Shown here one piece after another: positions 35,645 through 47,155 of a DNA stretch of 64,000 nucleotides. A program made the translations under genes and the position numbers. The stretch lies in contig CM044880.1 in NCBI GenBank assembly GCA_024500155.1, positions 5,580,001-5,644,000 of the forward strand, written 5' to 3'. The notes under the pieces are model-generated. The model worked only from the letters and a program-made list of their open reading frames with translations, did not search any database and was not told where the DNA came from. Each line of letters starts with the position of its first letter. Position 1 is the first letter of the stretch. Origin of the DNA: Chenopodium formosanum (taxonomy: Eukaryota; Streptophyta; Magnoliopsida; Caryophyllales; Amaranthaceae).

Positions 35645-38600
35645 CCAGAATCAAGATGATGTGTTAGTTTGTTTCCCTTGCTGGTGGTTCAATCTCTTTT
35701 ATGAATCTTGGTTTAGGCTCCCACCTTTTAAGCAGTTTTGTTTCCTTCTTATTTCCATGTCCATTCTCCCATGTTTGTTGATGTAAGTCATCCAAGCTGG
35801 CTAAAAGCTAAATAATGCATTTTTCTCCCTTGAAATTGTTTTATTATGGGTTGGGAGCAAAAATTACAGCTGTACGGAGAATTTTCTTTGTTTTTTTCTT
35901 TTCAGAATAGGCATGTCTGATTCTCTTTCTTGCTACTCTCCGCCCATCGTTTTTCCATGGCCATTTCAGTTTAGTATTAACATTTCTTATACTAGGTGAA
36001 AACTTATGTTTAGCTGTATATTTTCTTTGTGGTTTTTGTGCTTGTGGAAGCTGAGCCTACAGTCCTTTTCTGTAAAATCACCTTTATGGTAACAAATACT
36101 CCGTATGCCTTTGAAACGGGGTGGTCATTATACACTTATGTTAGTATGTACTCCTTACACGGTTCTTTCAGCCTCACATATGTGGCGAGTTTGATTACTG
36201 AGCTCTGAACTCTAATGAAAGTAGGGGAACTTATGGGGGCTTAGAAGTCTTTTTCTTTTTATGGATTTGAAAACCACATAGAGTTTGAAAATGGATCTTT
36301 TGCTGTGCAAGGTAGCATGCTGTGCCATGTCTTGCACTGAGATAGGCCCCATGAATTGGGAACTTGAATTTTATTGGTTATGAGGCCAATGTTTGATCCT
36401 TTGATTTACATAATGTCTAAAAATGAGGGGCCGGACCCCTTGAAGGCTAAACAAATTCTGTCGTTGGGCTCCATGACCTCCTACGATTCACTCATGCATA
36501 CTATGGTCTTGTGTTCAGAGGATCCCAACGACTGAGAAGAGAATGACAATGCAATTGCGCATTGCTGTTCCCTGTACCATGTTTATGTGAGGTGTGAAAG
36601 CACTCGTCATGACCTTTCTAATGCAACCGACCATTACCGCTCACTGTACCATGTTTATGTGAGGTGTGAAAGCACTCCTGGCAACCTTTCAAAAGTGTAT
36701 GATGTATTGTTGCTATCACTTCCCAGTGGATGATGTAGAGCACTTGAACGGAAAATTCCAATAGGCACAAAGACCATCTTCAGCCACAAATTTAGTACAT
36801 ATTTTGTAGAAAATCTTGTGGGGTTAGGAAACTAATGGTCACTAGATTTGATGTTATAAGGAAACTTAAGCTGTGGTTGAGAAGGTTTTCTTTGTCAAAT
36901 ACTTCCAGAGTACATCTTTTTCTTTTTCTTTCTTTTCTCTCCTTTTTTTATTATTTATTTTTAGATTAATTGATAAGGGGTAGTTGTTTTGTTGGCAAGA
37001 CTAATTCAGCTGAAGTGTTATTAGTGGGTAGTTTGTTTCTAATTAAGAAGCTTTTAATGTCATTTTCAGAGTGATTAACATCCTTTATACCAAATCTTAA
37101 CTAGATTAATTGATAAGTTCGCCAACATACGAAATTGTCAATGTTGTCTATGATCAGGTTATATACACGAAAAAAAAATTGATGTTGCAAGAGAAGTACG
37201 ACTTGTCAATAGACAATTTATACAAAGTAGTCCATATTACATTGAACTTTTTATCGTAATCAGTTTAACACAGTAAGAAATTATCCAAGAGTTAAAGTTT
37301 CGAGCTTTCCTTTTGGTTTAAATATTTTAAGCGGACGTGTTATTATTATTATTTATATTATTATTATAAAAGAGGTTTGTTTATCTCCCCTTATTGAGGA
37401 CTCTATTTATGCTTGTGTTTAAGCAGAGTTTGCTCCTAAATTGGGGGCAAAGAGGCTTGGCTTCTCCAACCTCCATGCATGTCTCACGTGAACTACTGTT
37501 ACAATCCGTGGACTTCACGTGACATGGCGAGGGATTTTTTTTCCCCGTAAAATTTTGTTCCGAGGATTTTACTGCCAAAAGTACAGAACTCTATTATCAC
37601 TGTCTGAAAGCAGAAAGCATGGGCTCAAGTTGCCAAAATACATTGTAATTTCATCTTCCATGAAAAAAATTATCTGGCTTATTTATATATTGTGGTTATT
37701 TCTTTATTCTTTCACCAATAGGGGAAAAAAAAAAAGGGAAGAAGAATTTTTGTTGATCCATAATGAAAAACTGCCAAGAAAAGGAATTAATGATTTTACA
37801 TAAATGAAAGATGATTTACCAAAGATGTATACTCTATTAATAATGACTTATGAGGATATTTAGCACTCGTTCTCATGATTATCCTCCTAAAGTCCTATTA
37901 TTCCTAACAAAGAATGTGATGTTGACAATTTTGACATACTAAAATTGACGTTTAACTTTCCTATTTTATATGTAAAAATGTATCCAAGAGCTTAAATAGG
38001 ATGAAGAAATGAAATCTTTAATACCATCATGTGTCATCATTTCTTTAATATGATTTGGTGCTATATGAGTGCTATGTGTCGTCACTCACCACCCTAAAAC
38101 TTTTCATATGTGTGACCTTCGTATTTGATTTTCCCATATAATGTAACTTCTAAGTAATTGCACAATAATCTTCATTTTAATTGACATTAATCACACATAC
38201 ACTAATGGTTGTTGATTCCTTGGAAGCTGTTTTCCTAGATTGTATACCAGTTAAATAATTATACAAAGTAATATTTACATAAGTTATTAAGTAAAATTAA
38301 TAAAAAATTAGCACCCATTAGTCTTAAATTTATCATTATTTTACTATCCACTTATAAATGCAGTATTGTTGAACACTACACTTTAAATACAACTTTGATC
38401 AAAATTACAAATTATAGTGATCCGGGACATCACCCGGTCAATAACTAGTTAAATATTGAAATGCGTACCATAAATTATACTTCATATGAAACAATATTGA
38501 TACATGATTTGAATGAATGCGGTTAAAACAAAAGTGCAATAAATTCATTATAATTATCGATGTATCAATTGATTACAAGGAATAATCACAAGTCCACAAT

Positions 38601-40139
38601 GCCCTTAATCTACAACCATAACTATTTTAGTGAACATTGTTGTAATTTTGTTCTTATGTTTATGTAAAATTGGACGTTAATTTTATTTTATCGTGACATT
38701 AAGAGTCTAGTATAATAACAGGAATTAAAATGAAGTAAAATATAAAAGTACCAAGAAATAAAAGTGTGACCTATTCTAAGACATTTTTTTTCCCCAAAAT
38801 ACATTAATTTAACAAAACTCAAAGTGTAATCAAACTACAAAATTATCACTACTAGGATATTAATAAAATAATTAATTGTCAAACTTTATCAAAAAAAAGG
38901 GGAAGGGTCAAATATCATCCATGTACGTAATCTAGGAGCTCCTACAAGTAAAACACATGATTTTTATTTTTTTTTAGACAAAACATATTTATTTACAAAA
39001 ATTAAAAACAACAAATACAACAACCAAATTACCAAATTCAGGATCTGGGCACTTTCTATCCAATTCCCTCTTTATCTGTTTCATTGAAAAACCCTAACTC
39101 TTAATATATCAATTGCCCAAAAAAACTTCAATTGGGCGCAAATACAAGTCAATTGAAGAGTGGGTAGAGCTCAGGAAGCACCCAAATCCTTGATATATTT
39201 GGTCAGTTTCTATATTATTTATTTGGGAATTACTGAAATTTCTACTGATTTTTTTTTGCTTTTTAATTATTGTTTTGATTTACCAATTGATCACACCTAT
39301 GCACATATCGAAATTTGTCTCTTTATATGACGCTGGATGAGTCGGCAAAATTGTTGATCATATAACTGAATTCAATGGTGGATTTTGTTTTGATTGATTA
39401 AATTGTGGTAATTGTTTTGTACCAATTTTTCTGCTGTAAAATTCAGTTAATAATCAATTTTATTTATCTGGGTATAATATATGTCTTTTTTTTTTTTATT
39501 TAAACATAGTTGAAAATTATCTGGGTTTTTCCATTTGAGGTTGATTTTACATTTTTCTCTATTTTTGGATTTAACCCCACATCAAAATTTGACACTTTTT
39601 CCTCTTATTGTATTTTTTCTGCAGTTTCCATTCTTTCTTATCTTCTTTTGCTGGTTTTAGCAATTGGGGTTTAACTAGCTCTCTATATCACTATTTATGT
39701 AGATTATTGCAATTTAAAATGTGTATTATGAGCTGAATAATCCAGTTTCATCTCCTGTTGGGCTGTGTGAATTTGGAATTGAATAGTTGTCTCTTGTAGT
39801 CTGAATTGGTTAGGGGGTAAGGTTGCGTACATTTAAACCTCACTAAGCTTTTGAGAGGTTTTATGGGATTGTTGGTATTGTTGTTGCTGTTCTCTTGAGC
39901 TTTTGAATTTACTTTCTTCTTGTTTGGTGTTTTATTTGGTTTTGGATGGTGTTATGCTTGATTTTTAATCTTAGAGTATGTGTTCTTACTGTGCTTTACT
40001 TTATTGGTATTGCAACAGCCTACAGGCTTCCTATGTTTTCACAAATTTCATCTTCACTTTATGGTGTATCTCGAGTCATTCCATCCAACATCCTTGAAGG
40101 ATTTCAAATAGCAAGAAGGATAGTACCTCTCTGGTTTTA
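35645..40139. other. Intergenic region and leader of the At1g01500-like gene
   Basis: The 3' flank of the NFD6-like gene runs from 35645. CTGTACCATGTTTATGTGAG with GTGTGAAAGCACTC occurs twice, near 36572 and 36644 (period about 72). A candidate Helitron lies at 37833-38448. AACCCTAA near 39090 is a telo-box and probably close to the start of transcription. A long 5' UTR intron would end at the acceptor TTGCAACAG before 40019. Small frames here (for example 37381-37803) show no family resemblance. Confidence 0.55.
37833..38448 (+). mobile_element. Candidate non-autonomous Helitron (+)
   Basis: The right end has a Helitron-type 3' terminus: hairpin CCGGG-ACATCA-CCCGG (38422-38437), a 7-nt spacer (TCAATAA), then CTAG at 38445-38448 followed by T. 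A possible 5' terminus, TCTATTAATAATGAC, starts at 37833, but the preceding base is C rather than the expected A, so the left border is weak. No Rep/helicase coding. Confidence 0.5.
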
Positions 40140-40140
40140 A
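40033..40140 (+). promoter_or_regulatory. uORF overlapping the main start codon (TAATG)
   Basis: In the exon that begins after the acceptor at 40018, the first ATG (40033) opens 35 codons. The peptide starts MFSQIS and ends RIVPLWF. The stop TAA occupies 40138-40140 and the main ATG 40140-40142, so the two frames share one base. Such geometry favours termination-reinitiation and usually makes main-frame translation depend on the uORF. It resembles neither strand of the main protein. I do not know whether the peptide is conserved. Confidence 0.65.
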
Positions 40141-43100
40141 TGGATGTGACTGTGAATGGAAATGGGTTCTTGGGCAACAATGGTCACTTGACTTCGAGAC
40201 ACTCGCCCCGTCTATCTTGGCTTGATTTACGAGTCTTTTATGTGAGAATTATCAAGTGTGAAATTGATGATTCAACCCCTGAGAACCTCACTTTGAACCA
40301 TATCCCATTGGATCCCAACACCCTTCTTGAAGTAAATGGAGTAAGAGCTAGTATATATTCTGATGGAGTATCAACTCTTCTTCGAAGGGATCGACTTGAT
40401 AAGAAATCTGAAGAGGCTACATATGTGAGCACAGACAGTATTAGGATAACAGGTAGCGTGAAGTTTGAGGTACTTGATAGGGATGCTCTTGTCCTTTCTG
40501 GGTATTTAAATAAGTGTGAGAGCAATGGTTATATTGATGGTAGTGAATCTGATCATGTATCTCGGATGTGGAGCATGAATTGTGAAACGGATGCAACAGT
40601 GGGGACTGGCTTTTTAAAAGGGAAACAGTTAATTGGATCCGAATTAGCTTCACCGACCATAGAAGTGTATGTTGCTGGATGTTTCTTGGGGACACCTATA
40701 ATGTTAACTAAAAGTTTGCATCTTAATTCTCGGAGAAAGCAAGTAAGAATGGCAATGCTAAATTCAATTCCTGAGAATGACTCAACTGAAAGTGAGAAAG
40801 AGTCTCCACCTCGGCTTCCTGTGCAGGTATTTCTTGGACTAATTTAGGGTTTATTGATTTGTTAATGAACATGTTTCTCTTCAGGTATCTTTTCCATGAA
40901 TTTAGCATGACCCTGCTGTAATCACATTACAAATGTGTCATATACTTGCATGATAGTGTTTACTCTTGTATAAAAAAAAGGTTATTGTCGGTCTGTAAAA
41001 TAAAGATCCTTATTTTTAAGGTGTCGATGTGGTATGGGCTCTAGCACATGTTATATTTGTTATGATATAGGGATGGTGTAATTCTCTTTGTTCTCTGTGA
41101 CAATGGGCATTTTTCTAATCCTTGTTATTTATAAAAACTATATGTGACTTGAATTGGGTACGGTGGAATAGGAATGGTTGTATATGCCATATGGCAACTT
41201 GGACACTTGGTATCATGTTGGACCCTGGCTTATATGGGTTTCTAGCACATGTTATGATGTAGGGATGGTATAGTAATCTCTTTGTTCTCTGCGACAATGG
41301 ACATTTTTTTCCTTCATATCTATAAAAATTTTCTGTGACTTGAAGTGGGTATTGTGGAATGGAATAGGGATGGTTCTATATGACTTTTTGGTTACATGCT
41401 GAACTCTGGTTTACATGGGTTTCTAGCATATGTTATGAGATAGGGATGGTATAGTAATCTCTTTGTTCTCTGTGACATTGGTCAAAAACTTTATGTGACT
41501 TGAAGTGGGTACTGTGGAATAGGAATGGTTGCATGGCAACATGGTTTCGTGTTGAACCCTGGTTTACATGGGTTTGGGTCTTTGAGATCATATATTCCAT
41601 CTTGTGCCCCACAGCCCACCTCCTTACCTTGACATGTCACCAACTTAAAACCGATCGGAAATCTTATTGGTCACTGCGGATGAGTGACATTGCATAATCA
41701 AATATCATGGGTCATAAGATGATACATAGACACCTAGTGCTTGTTTGGTTGGTATAAAAGATTCATGAGAAGTAGATTTTCCAAGGAAGGGAAAGATTGT
41801 GGTATTGTTTGGTTGGCAAAACCATGGAAAGTCACACTTTCCACAAAATGGAAGAGTTGCTAAACTAGGCTCCCTCCCTAGGTTTGTGGAACTTTTTACT
41901 GGAAGTTGTACTTCCTATTCTCAACCAAACAACATTTTTTTACGTCCAATGAAATTTCACTTCCCAAAAAATTTCACTTCATATGTTCAACAAAACTACC
42001 ACCTAGTACGGGATAAAAGTCCCTTTTGGATGAAATGTTATCTTATTAGCTGGATAGGAAATATATGCCTTCTAATTATACACTATATAGCTGTTGATTG
42101 TGTGCTTGGAGTGAGGGTATTGTATCAAGGGTAAATACATGAATATATGAAGAGAATGAAAGTGGAGGAAGATGAATTGAGATATTGATTGTGTTAGATG
42201 GAGGGTGGGGGAATATTTGAGGGTAATGGCTACCCACCATTACACTACCTGAAACTGAGGGTGCTTGTTTTTCTTCCCTCCTTCTCTGCCTTTCAGTATG
42301 AAAAAAATGAAGAAAATAAAGGTGGATGAAGGACTTGGAGGTGGTGGCTGATGAATTGAGATAATGATTGTGTAAGATGGAGAGTGTTTTTTTTGTTGTG
42401 TGTGTGTGTGGGGGGGGGGGGGGGGGGGGTGGGGAGGAGGGTAGAGGGTAATAGTTACCCAGCACTACACTAACAGAAACTGAAGGTGATTATTTCCTTT
42501 CCCTCCTTCAGATTATGGCAACATTGGTACTTGACCACCTCTTAAACCTTGTAACTTCTCTATTACTTTATTAAGGCCCTGATAAATTAGATGGTTTTAT
42601 CCTTTAGAAAAGAGGGTCAACGACACTTAATCTTTTCCTTTACGTTTTTAGCTTGAACATGTACTGCTAGATGGTTATTAGAATATAAAGATTTGACATC
42701 ATGTTTCATAATTTGGTTATTTCTCAAAAAAAAAAAAAAAAAAAAAAAAACACTGCTGAAATATATGTTTTCTTTAAATGCCTCAAAATTGGTTTTCAAA
42801 TTTGAATAATAGTGTCTTCCATTCTACTTTGTATTTTGTTCTATTTTTTTGGTAATTTGGGTGGATGTTTGTTGACCTCAACTATTGATTTTGTTTCTGG
42901 TTTTACCCTCCTCATTGTGAGTCTGAAAATAGACTGCAAATGCTGATTGTAACATGCTTAATACTTGTATTTGCTTTTTTAAGATGATAGATCACTCCAT
43001 GTTGTGTTTATTGTTTTTTACAGGTGGAAAATGAAGGATACAGCAACTATTATCCAGGTACCGAGTATTTTGAAGGCGAAGATGGTGAACTCTCATTTTT

Positions 43101-43227
43101 CAATGCAGGAGTAAGGGTTGGTGTTGGAATTGGCCTTAGTGTCTGCCTTGGAATTGGAATAGGCGTTGGATTGCTGGTTAAAACCTACCAAGGAACAACA
43201 CGGACTTTCAGAAGACGGTTCTTCTGA
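40140..43227 (+). CDS. At1g01500-family membrane protein of unknown function
   Basis: Exons 40140-40826 and 43024-43227 join in frame to 296 aa. The N-terminal two thirds carries the family text SWLDLRVFYVRI, LTLNHIPLDPNTLLEVNGVR, and GTGFLKGKQLIGSELASPTI. The C-terminal exon has EGEDGELSFFNAGVRVGVGI running into a glycine-rich hydrophobic helix (VGVGIGLSVCLGIGIGVGLL, near residues 261-280) and a basic end (RTFRRRFF), so it is probably a tail-anchored or single-pass membrane protein. Databases sometimes label the family erythronate-4-phosphate dehydrogenase; I see no dehydrogenase motif to support that. The start is supported by the VNGNG opening seen in relatives. A uORF ends on the start codon. 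The 2.2-kb intron contains two sets of tandem repeats. Confidence 0.85.
41037..41590 (+). repeat. Three tandem copies of a ~150-220 bp unit in an intron
   Basis: Copies start near 41068, 41260 and 41438. Each has TAGGGATGGTATAGTAATCT, CTTTGTTCTCTGTGACA, TGTGACTTGAAGTGGGTA, GGAATAGGAATGGTT, TGGTTTACATGGGTTT and, in the first two, CTAGCATATGTTATG. Unit length differs by internal deletions. The array sits in the intron of the At1g01500-like gene. Confidence 0.8.
42140..42510 (+). repeat. Tandem duplication with TG and G(20) runs
   Basis: GATGAATTGAGATA(T/A)TGATTGTGT(T/A)AGATGGAG occurs near 42170 and 42350. Each is followed by GAGGGTAATGGCTACCCACC or a variant, then CACTAC, GAAACTGA and a CCCTCCTTC stretch ending in CAG. 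The second copy is expanded by TGTGTGTGTG and G(20) (about 42399-42429). Both copies end in pyrimidine-rich CAG that could mimic a splice acceptor. Confidence 0.75.
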
Positions 43228-43986
43228 TCCGTGACCCCCCAATGCTCAGTGATAGGTCTTCTCTCATTTGCCCTTTCATCGAATTGCTGCAAACTTATGT
43301 TTTAGATCGCACAGCAAGTAATGTGTCTGCTGTGACAATACATGGTAAATCGTGCACCAAGAACTTGCATACAAAAGGCCACCCGCTTTGAGTGCTCTGA
43401 GCTTGCGGCTCAGCTAATGAAACACTATTTGGTTTGTATAGGTTTGTTAGCTTGTTTCATTGTGTAACACTCAAAATGCATAGTTATCTTACAGTAAGAC
43501 GCAAGTTTTTCAATTGCTCCAGAATGTCAATTGCTGACAAGTTTTGTTGATGAGATTGGAAATGTGTAAAATTCCATGGACATGCTTTTTGATTTGTAGA
43601 TTTCTTAGTTGTGTGTATATTATGGTCCAGAATAATCAGTTTTCTACAGAATTACTTACTCCTTAAACAGTCTTGTTATCTTTTGTATCATTTGCTTTTT
43701 CTGTGGTTTTTCAGTTCAGATATCAATTCACAATTCATGTTTGCTGGTTCATAGATGATTTACAAATCCAATTAGGTGTTGCAGGTGACAATGACAAATT
43801 GCCAAAGTTCATAGTTTTTATCACAAAAATATGGCATAAATTACAGGATTATACTTTGAACAGTTTATCGCTGCATGTTCCCCGGCCCATACATGAGTTG
43901 CCGAGCCAATGTAGTAAGGAGGGAGTCGTATTTTAAGTCAAGAAACACGGAAGCCCTAAATTCGACATACCTTGTGATACTGATTC

Positions 43987-44033
<47 letters not shown>

Positions 44034-44722
44034 ATTGATTACTTGTGTATAAAATAACAACATGAAACATACAAACCTCCAGATTGAATAAATCCTTTGG
44101 GGTCGGGTGAGTATTTGACATGCTAGCGAATTTCATAGTTTTGATTAGAAATTATACTAACCGAAATTAGATTGTGTGTTTGTGTTTTTGTTGGCCTTAT
44201 CTTTACCTTGACCCTATGATGACCTTTAATGGAGAGTAGTGAAAACAGGTAGAGAGAAACTTTTCATGTGATGAAACATATTCATGATGGGCATGAGTGA
44301 AGAGCGAATCATGCTAGTTTCCATAAGTTTATGATTTGTTTATTGCTTTAATTATTTTATTATATTATGCTTGTGAGACTAACGCAATGGTTTTAAGTTG
44401 GTTGGTTTTGTTAAGGGCTTACAATGGTTCGAAGTTGTAGTTTGACTTCGTTTTATTTTGCTTTGACTTTACTTTCGTTTGGTTGACTTTTTAAGTTGAA
44501 TCGTTTTGAATGTTTTTAAAAGTAGTCTTCCGTTGTGTGTCTTTGATAGTTGCCTTAGCTGTTTTCAAGGTGGCAGTAATGTCTTAGATTTCCCTATTTT
44601 GAGTTTTAAACAGAGCAAAACAGATATTTTACAAGAAAGGAATTTTTAGGGTGATACAGTTACGGAGTACGGACTAGTTCACAATCAATAACCGTAAAAT
44701 GAACTAAACATGGCCTATTCCA
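43228..44722. other. 3' flank of the At1g01500-like gene
   Basis: Probable 3' UTR from 43228, then A(44) at 43989-44032 and AT-rich sequence with no gene signal. The small frames at 43673-44136 are interrupted by the homopolymer and have no family resemblance. One TACGGAGTA word is at 44661. Confidence 0.6.
43989..44032. repeat. Homopolymer A(44)
   Basis: An uninterrupted run of 44 A, the longest of the five long A/T runs in this window. No clear retroposon body is visible immediately 5' of it. Confidence 0.95.
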
Positions 44723-45625
44723 GAGTTAAGGTAAAATACAATCCCTGAACTACTTTGGTATTTGTAGCATTTTAGTTTCTCAACTTTTGAATGAGGCAAA
44801 ATGGTCCCTCAACCACCAATGACTCGCTTTTCAAGTACAAATTAGCTAACTAAGCATAGTTTAGGGACCTTAGTGTACATGTGGCAATAATTTAATGGTT
44901 TTAAAATAAATAGGGACTTTCAGCTGATGAGTTGGAATTAATTAAATTAGAAATAAAAGTTTAGGGCCCTATTGGGTGAGGTGGCTAATGTAATTATTAT
45001 AAACCAAAGTTTAAGAACCTACGAGAACACATGACGCTCCCATACAAGAGTGATTATAAGTTTTAACCCATAAATGTAATTTAGTTCTACTCCGTATTAA
45101 ATTAATTTGATTTCAACAAAACCAAATTAATTTTAGTAAAAATTATTAACTTTATAAAAATATATAAGTGAAAGGTATTTTAAGTGTGAAAATCATAGTC
45201 ACAATTTACTTTCTTGCACTAAAATATGTTAATAAATCTCGCTAAAAAATCTAGCTATAATAAGAAATTTTTTTGTGAAAGAAAAATTCCTTCTAAACAC
45301 ATTTAGTTAATAATCTAGGGCAATTATTATTTTCTCCTTTTTTTTTTTTTGAATAGAATTATTATTTTCTCCTAGAAATTAACACAAGATAAAATAAAAA
45401 AAAGAACCTTAAAAATTGTCACATGAATTGAATTGAATTTAATTAATTACATGAAAAAAATTGAAACCATTTTAGAAAATAAACACATGAAAATAAATTG
45501 TCAGTTTGAGAGAAAAGTGGGGTGGTATTATTTTTTATTCTAGTTTTCAATCTTTTCATATTTCTATTTAGTTTTATATTACAAATTTGGGTTTTATCTT
45601 ACACACTCACTTTGAGAACACATTA

Positions 45626-45627
<2 letters not shown>

Positions 45628-45668
<41 letters not shown>
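45628..45668. repeat. Homopolymer T(41) inside the MULE
   Basis: An uninterrupted run of 41 T inside the 44723-47008 element. It creates an apparent poly-phenylalanine frame that is not a gene. Confidence 0.95.
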
Positions 45669-45669
<1 letters not shown>

Positions 45670-45934
45670 TGAAATGTATAAGTGGTAAGGACTTAGAATT
45701 TGAGAATGTATGGTTAATGAGTTTAGTTGAGATATATTGTAAAAAAAAAATATGATTATGAAAAAAAGGTAAGAAGAAAAGGAGTGATAAGAAATAATAA
45801 ATATATCATGATTATCAAAATTTATCAGGAATTTTTATTCTTGCCAATTCACTTTATAAATATTTAATTGGTAAAAAAAAATAAAAAAAATCTCACTTTA
45901 CAAATCCCTAAGCTTTGATTTACTTTATATTTAA

Positions 45935-46363
45935 CTAGTTTTGTGCCCGTGCGATGCCCGGGTTGTTTATTGAATTTAAACATAAATTTTTAATCTACAT
46001 GTCAAATTTTAAAATATACCATTGATACAAAATTAGTTTATTGAATTTAAAGATAAATTAGCTTTTGATACAAAATTAGCACTTAACAATTATTCATGTT
46101 CTATGTAATGACTAATACTAATATTGGTGGAAATATTCGATTTAATACATCAAAATAAATAAACAAATAATAAATTAAACAAAATAAATGTTCAAAGCTC
46201 GTTGGGTTGACTCGAACCCAAAACTTTGGGCAAGGGTTGAACATTTCTTGACTCGTAACCTAAAGTGATGACCCAATCCAGGATGACTCATGACTTAACC
46301 CTAATTGACAGGTCTACGTAGTAATAAAATTCTATTAGTTATGAATTATATTATTTTAATAGA
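45935..46363 (-). mobile_element. Candidate non-autonomous Helitron (-), nested in the MULE
   Basis: On the minus strand the 3' terminus has hairpin CCCGGGC-ATC-GCACGGG with one mismatch, a 7-nt spacer (CACAAAA), then CTAG (45938-45935) followed by T. The 5' terminus TCTATTAAAATAAT begins at 46363 and is preceded by A, as expected for A/T target insertion. It shares hairpin style, spacer length and 5' start with the candidate at 37833-38448. Only 429 bp and non-coding. Confidence 0.6.
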
Positions 46364-46658
46364 TTAATATATGTTATAAAGAGATGTTTTACACTTTAAA
46401 CTAATTCCTTCACCCCCCAAAAAAAAAATATTATGACATAAAAAATTAAATTTATATGATAATTTTTTAGAATTATAATCTAATAATATTTTTGAATAAA
46501 ATTATAATTCATTTTGTTTTTCTGAAATATTGGTCTTTTATTGAAAATAAAATTCTAAACTTAAAATTTTATTCTAAAATTATTTCTTTTATTTTTTTTT
46601 TATTTTTATTTTTTTTTTTATCTTATGAAATCTATTTAAATTGCTCCAATGTGGCGCA

Positions 46659-46689
46659 ACACTTGGCGAAAAGTTGGAACGCCAAGTGT
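46659..46689. repeat. Perfect 10-bp hairpin
   Basis: ACACTTGGCG (46659-46668) and CGCCAAGTGT (46680-46689) pair across an 11-nt loop. The outer bases GC and GC allow imperfect extension. It is GC-rich against a very AT-rich surround, within the MULE interior. Confidence 0.8.
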
Positions 46690-47155
46690 CGCAACGTCGT
46701 GACCTGGCTAAAAGTTTAGCTTTATATATTAGTTATATGATTTAATTAATTGACTGGTGAATTATGATCTAACAAGTGCTTAAACTTTTGCTTGAAAATA
46801 AAAATAAAAATAAATGACACATCATATTAAATGGTCCCTAAACTTCGCTTATTTGGTTTTTAAGTCTTTAAACTTTGCTGATTAAGCTTTTCCTCCACCA
46901 GAAATGGTGAGGCTTGGGTGATTGATCCTGTCTCAATTAAAAGTCGAGGGACTAAAAGTCTAAAATACAACAAATACCAAGTTTAGGGGTTGTATTTTAC
47001 CTTAGCTCGCCTATTCCACGTGTCAATCCTTTCATACTGTTTCTAGATAATGCTATCAGCACCCAATTAAAAAGTTCGAAACCATATCTTCATTTCTCAA
47101 TTTTTTTCTCTCTTAAAACCAAAAAAAATCATTTTTCCTCTTCAAATCCCTCCAA

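Larger units (their letters stand above)
44723..47008. mobile_element. 2.3-kb Mutator-like element (MULE), non-autonomous
   Basis: The element starts GAGTTAAGGTAAAATACA. Its right end, reversed, starts GAGCTAAGGTAAAATACA, and resemblance continues through CCCT(A/G)AAC, TTGGTATTTGT, ATTTTAG and GTTTAGGGACC, so the terminal inverted repeats are about 180 bp. It is flanked by a perfect 10-bp duplication, GCCTATTCCA, at 44713-44722 and 47009-47018. Long inverted repeats with a 9-11 bp duplication mark Mutator-type elements. The interior holds T(41) at 45628-45668, a nested Helitron candidate and a small hairpin, but no transposase frame. Its right end lies 147 bases before the BTB start codon. 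Confidence 0.85.

Noticed and set aside
41740..41940. A MITE with TGTTTGGTTG / CAACCAAACA ends
   Set aside because: Only about 10 bp of inverted terminus at 41805 and 41925, no target duplication, and several other GTTTGGTTGG words nearby; not enough to call.
40140..43227. Annotation as erythronate-4-phosphate dehydrogenase
   Set aside because: A label carried by some databases for the At1g01500 family; no NAD-binding or catalytic motif of that enzyme is visible.
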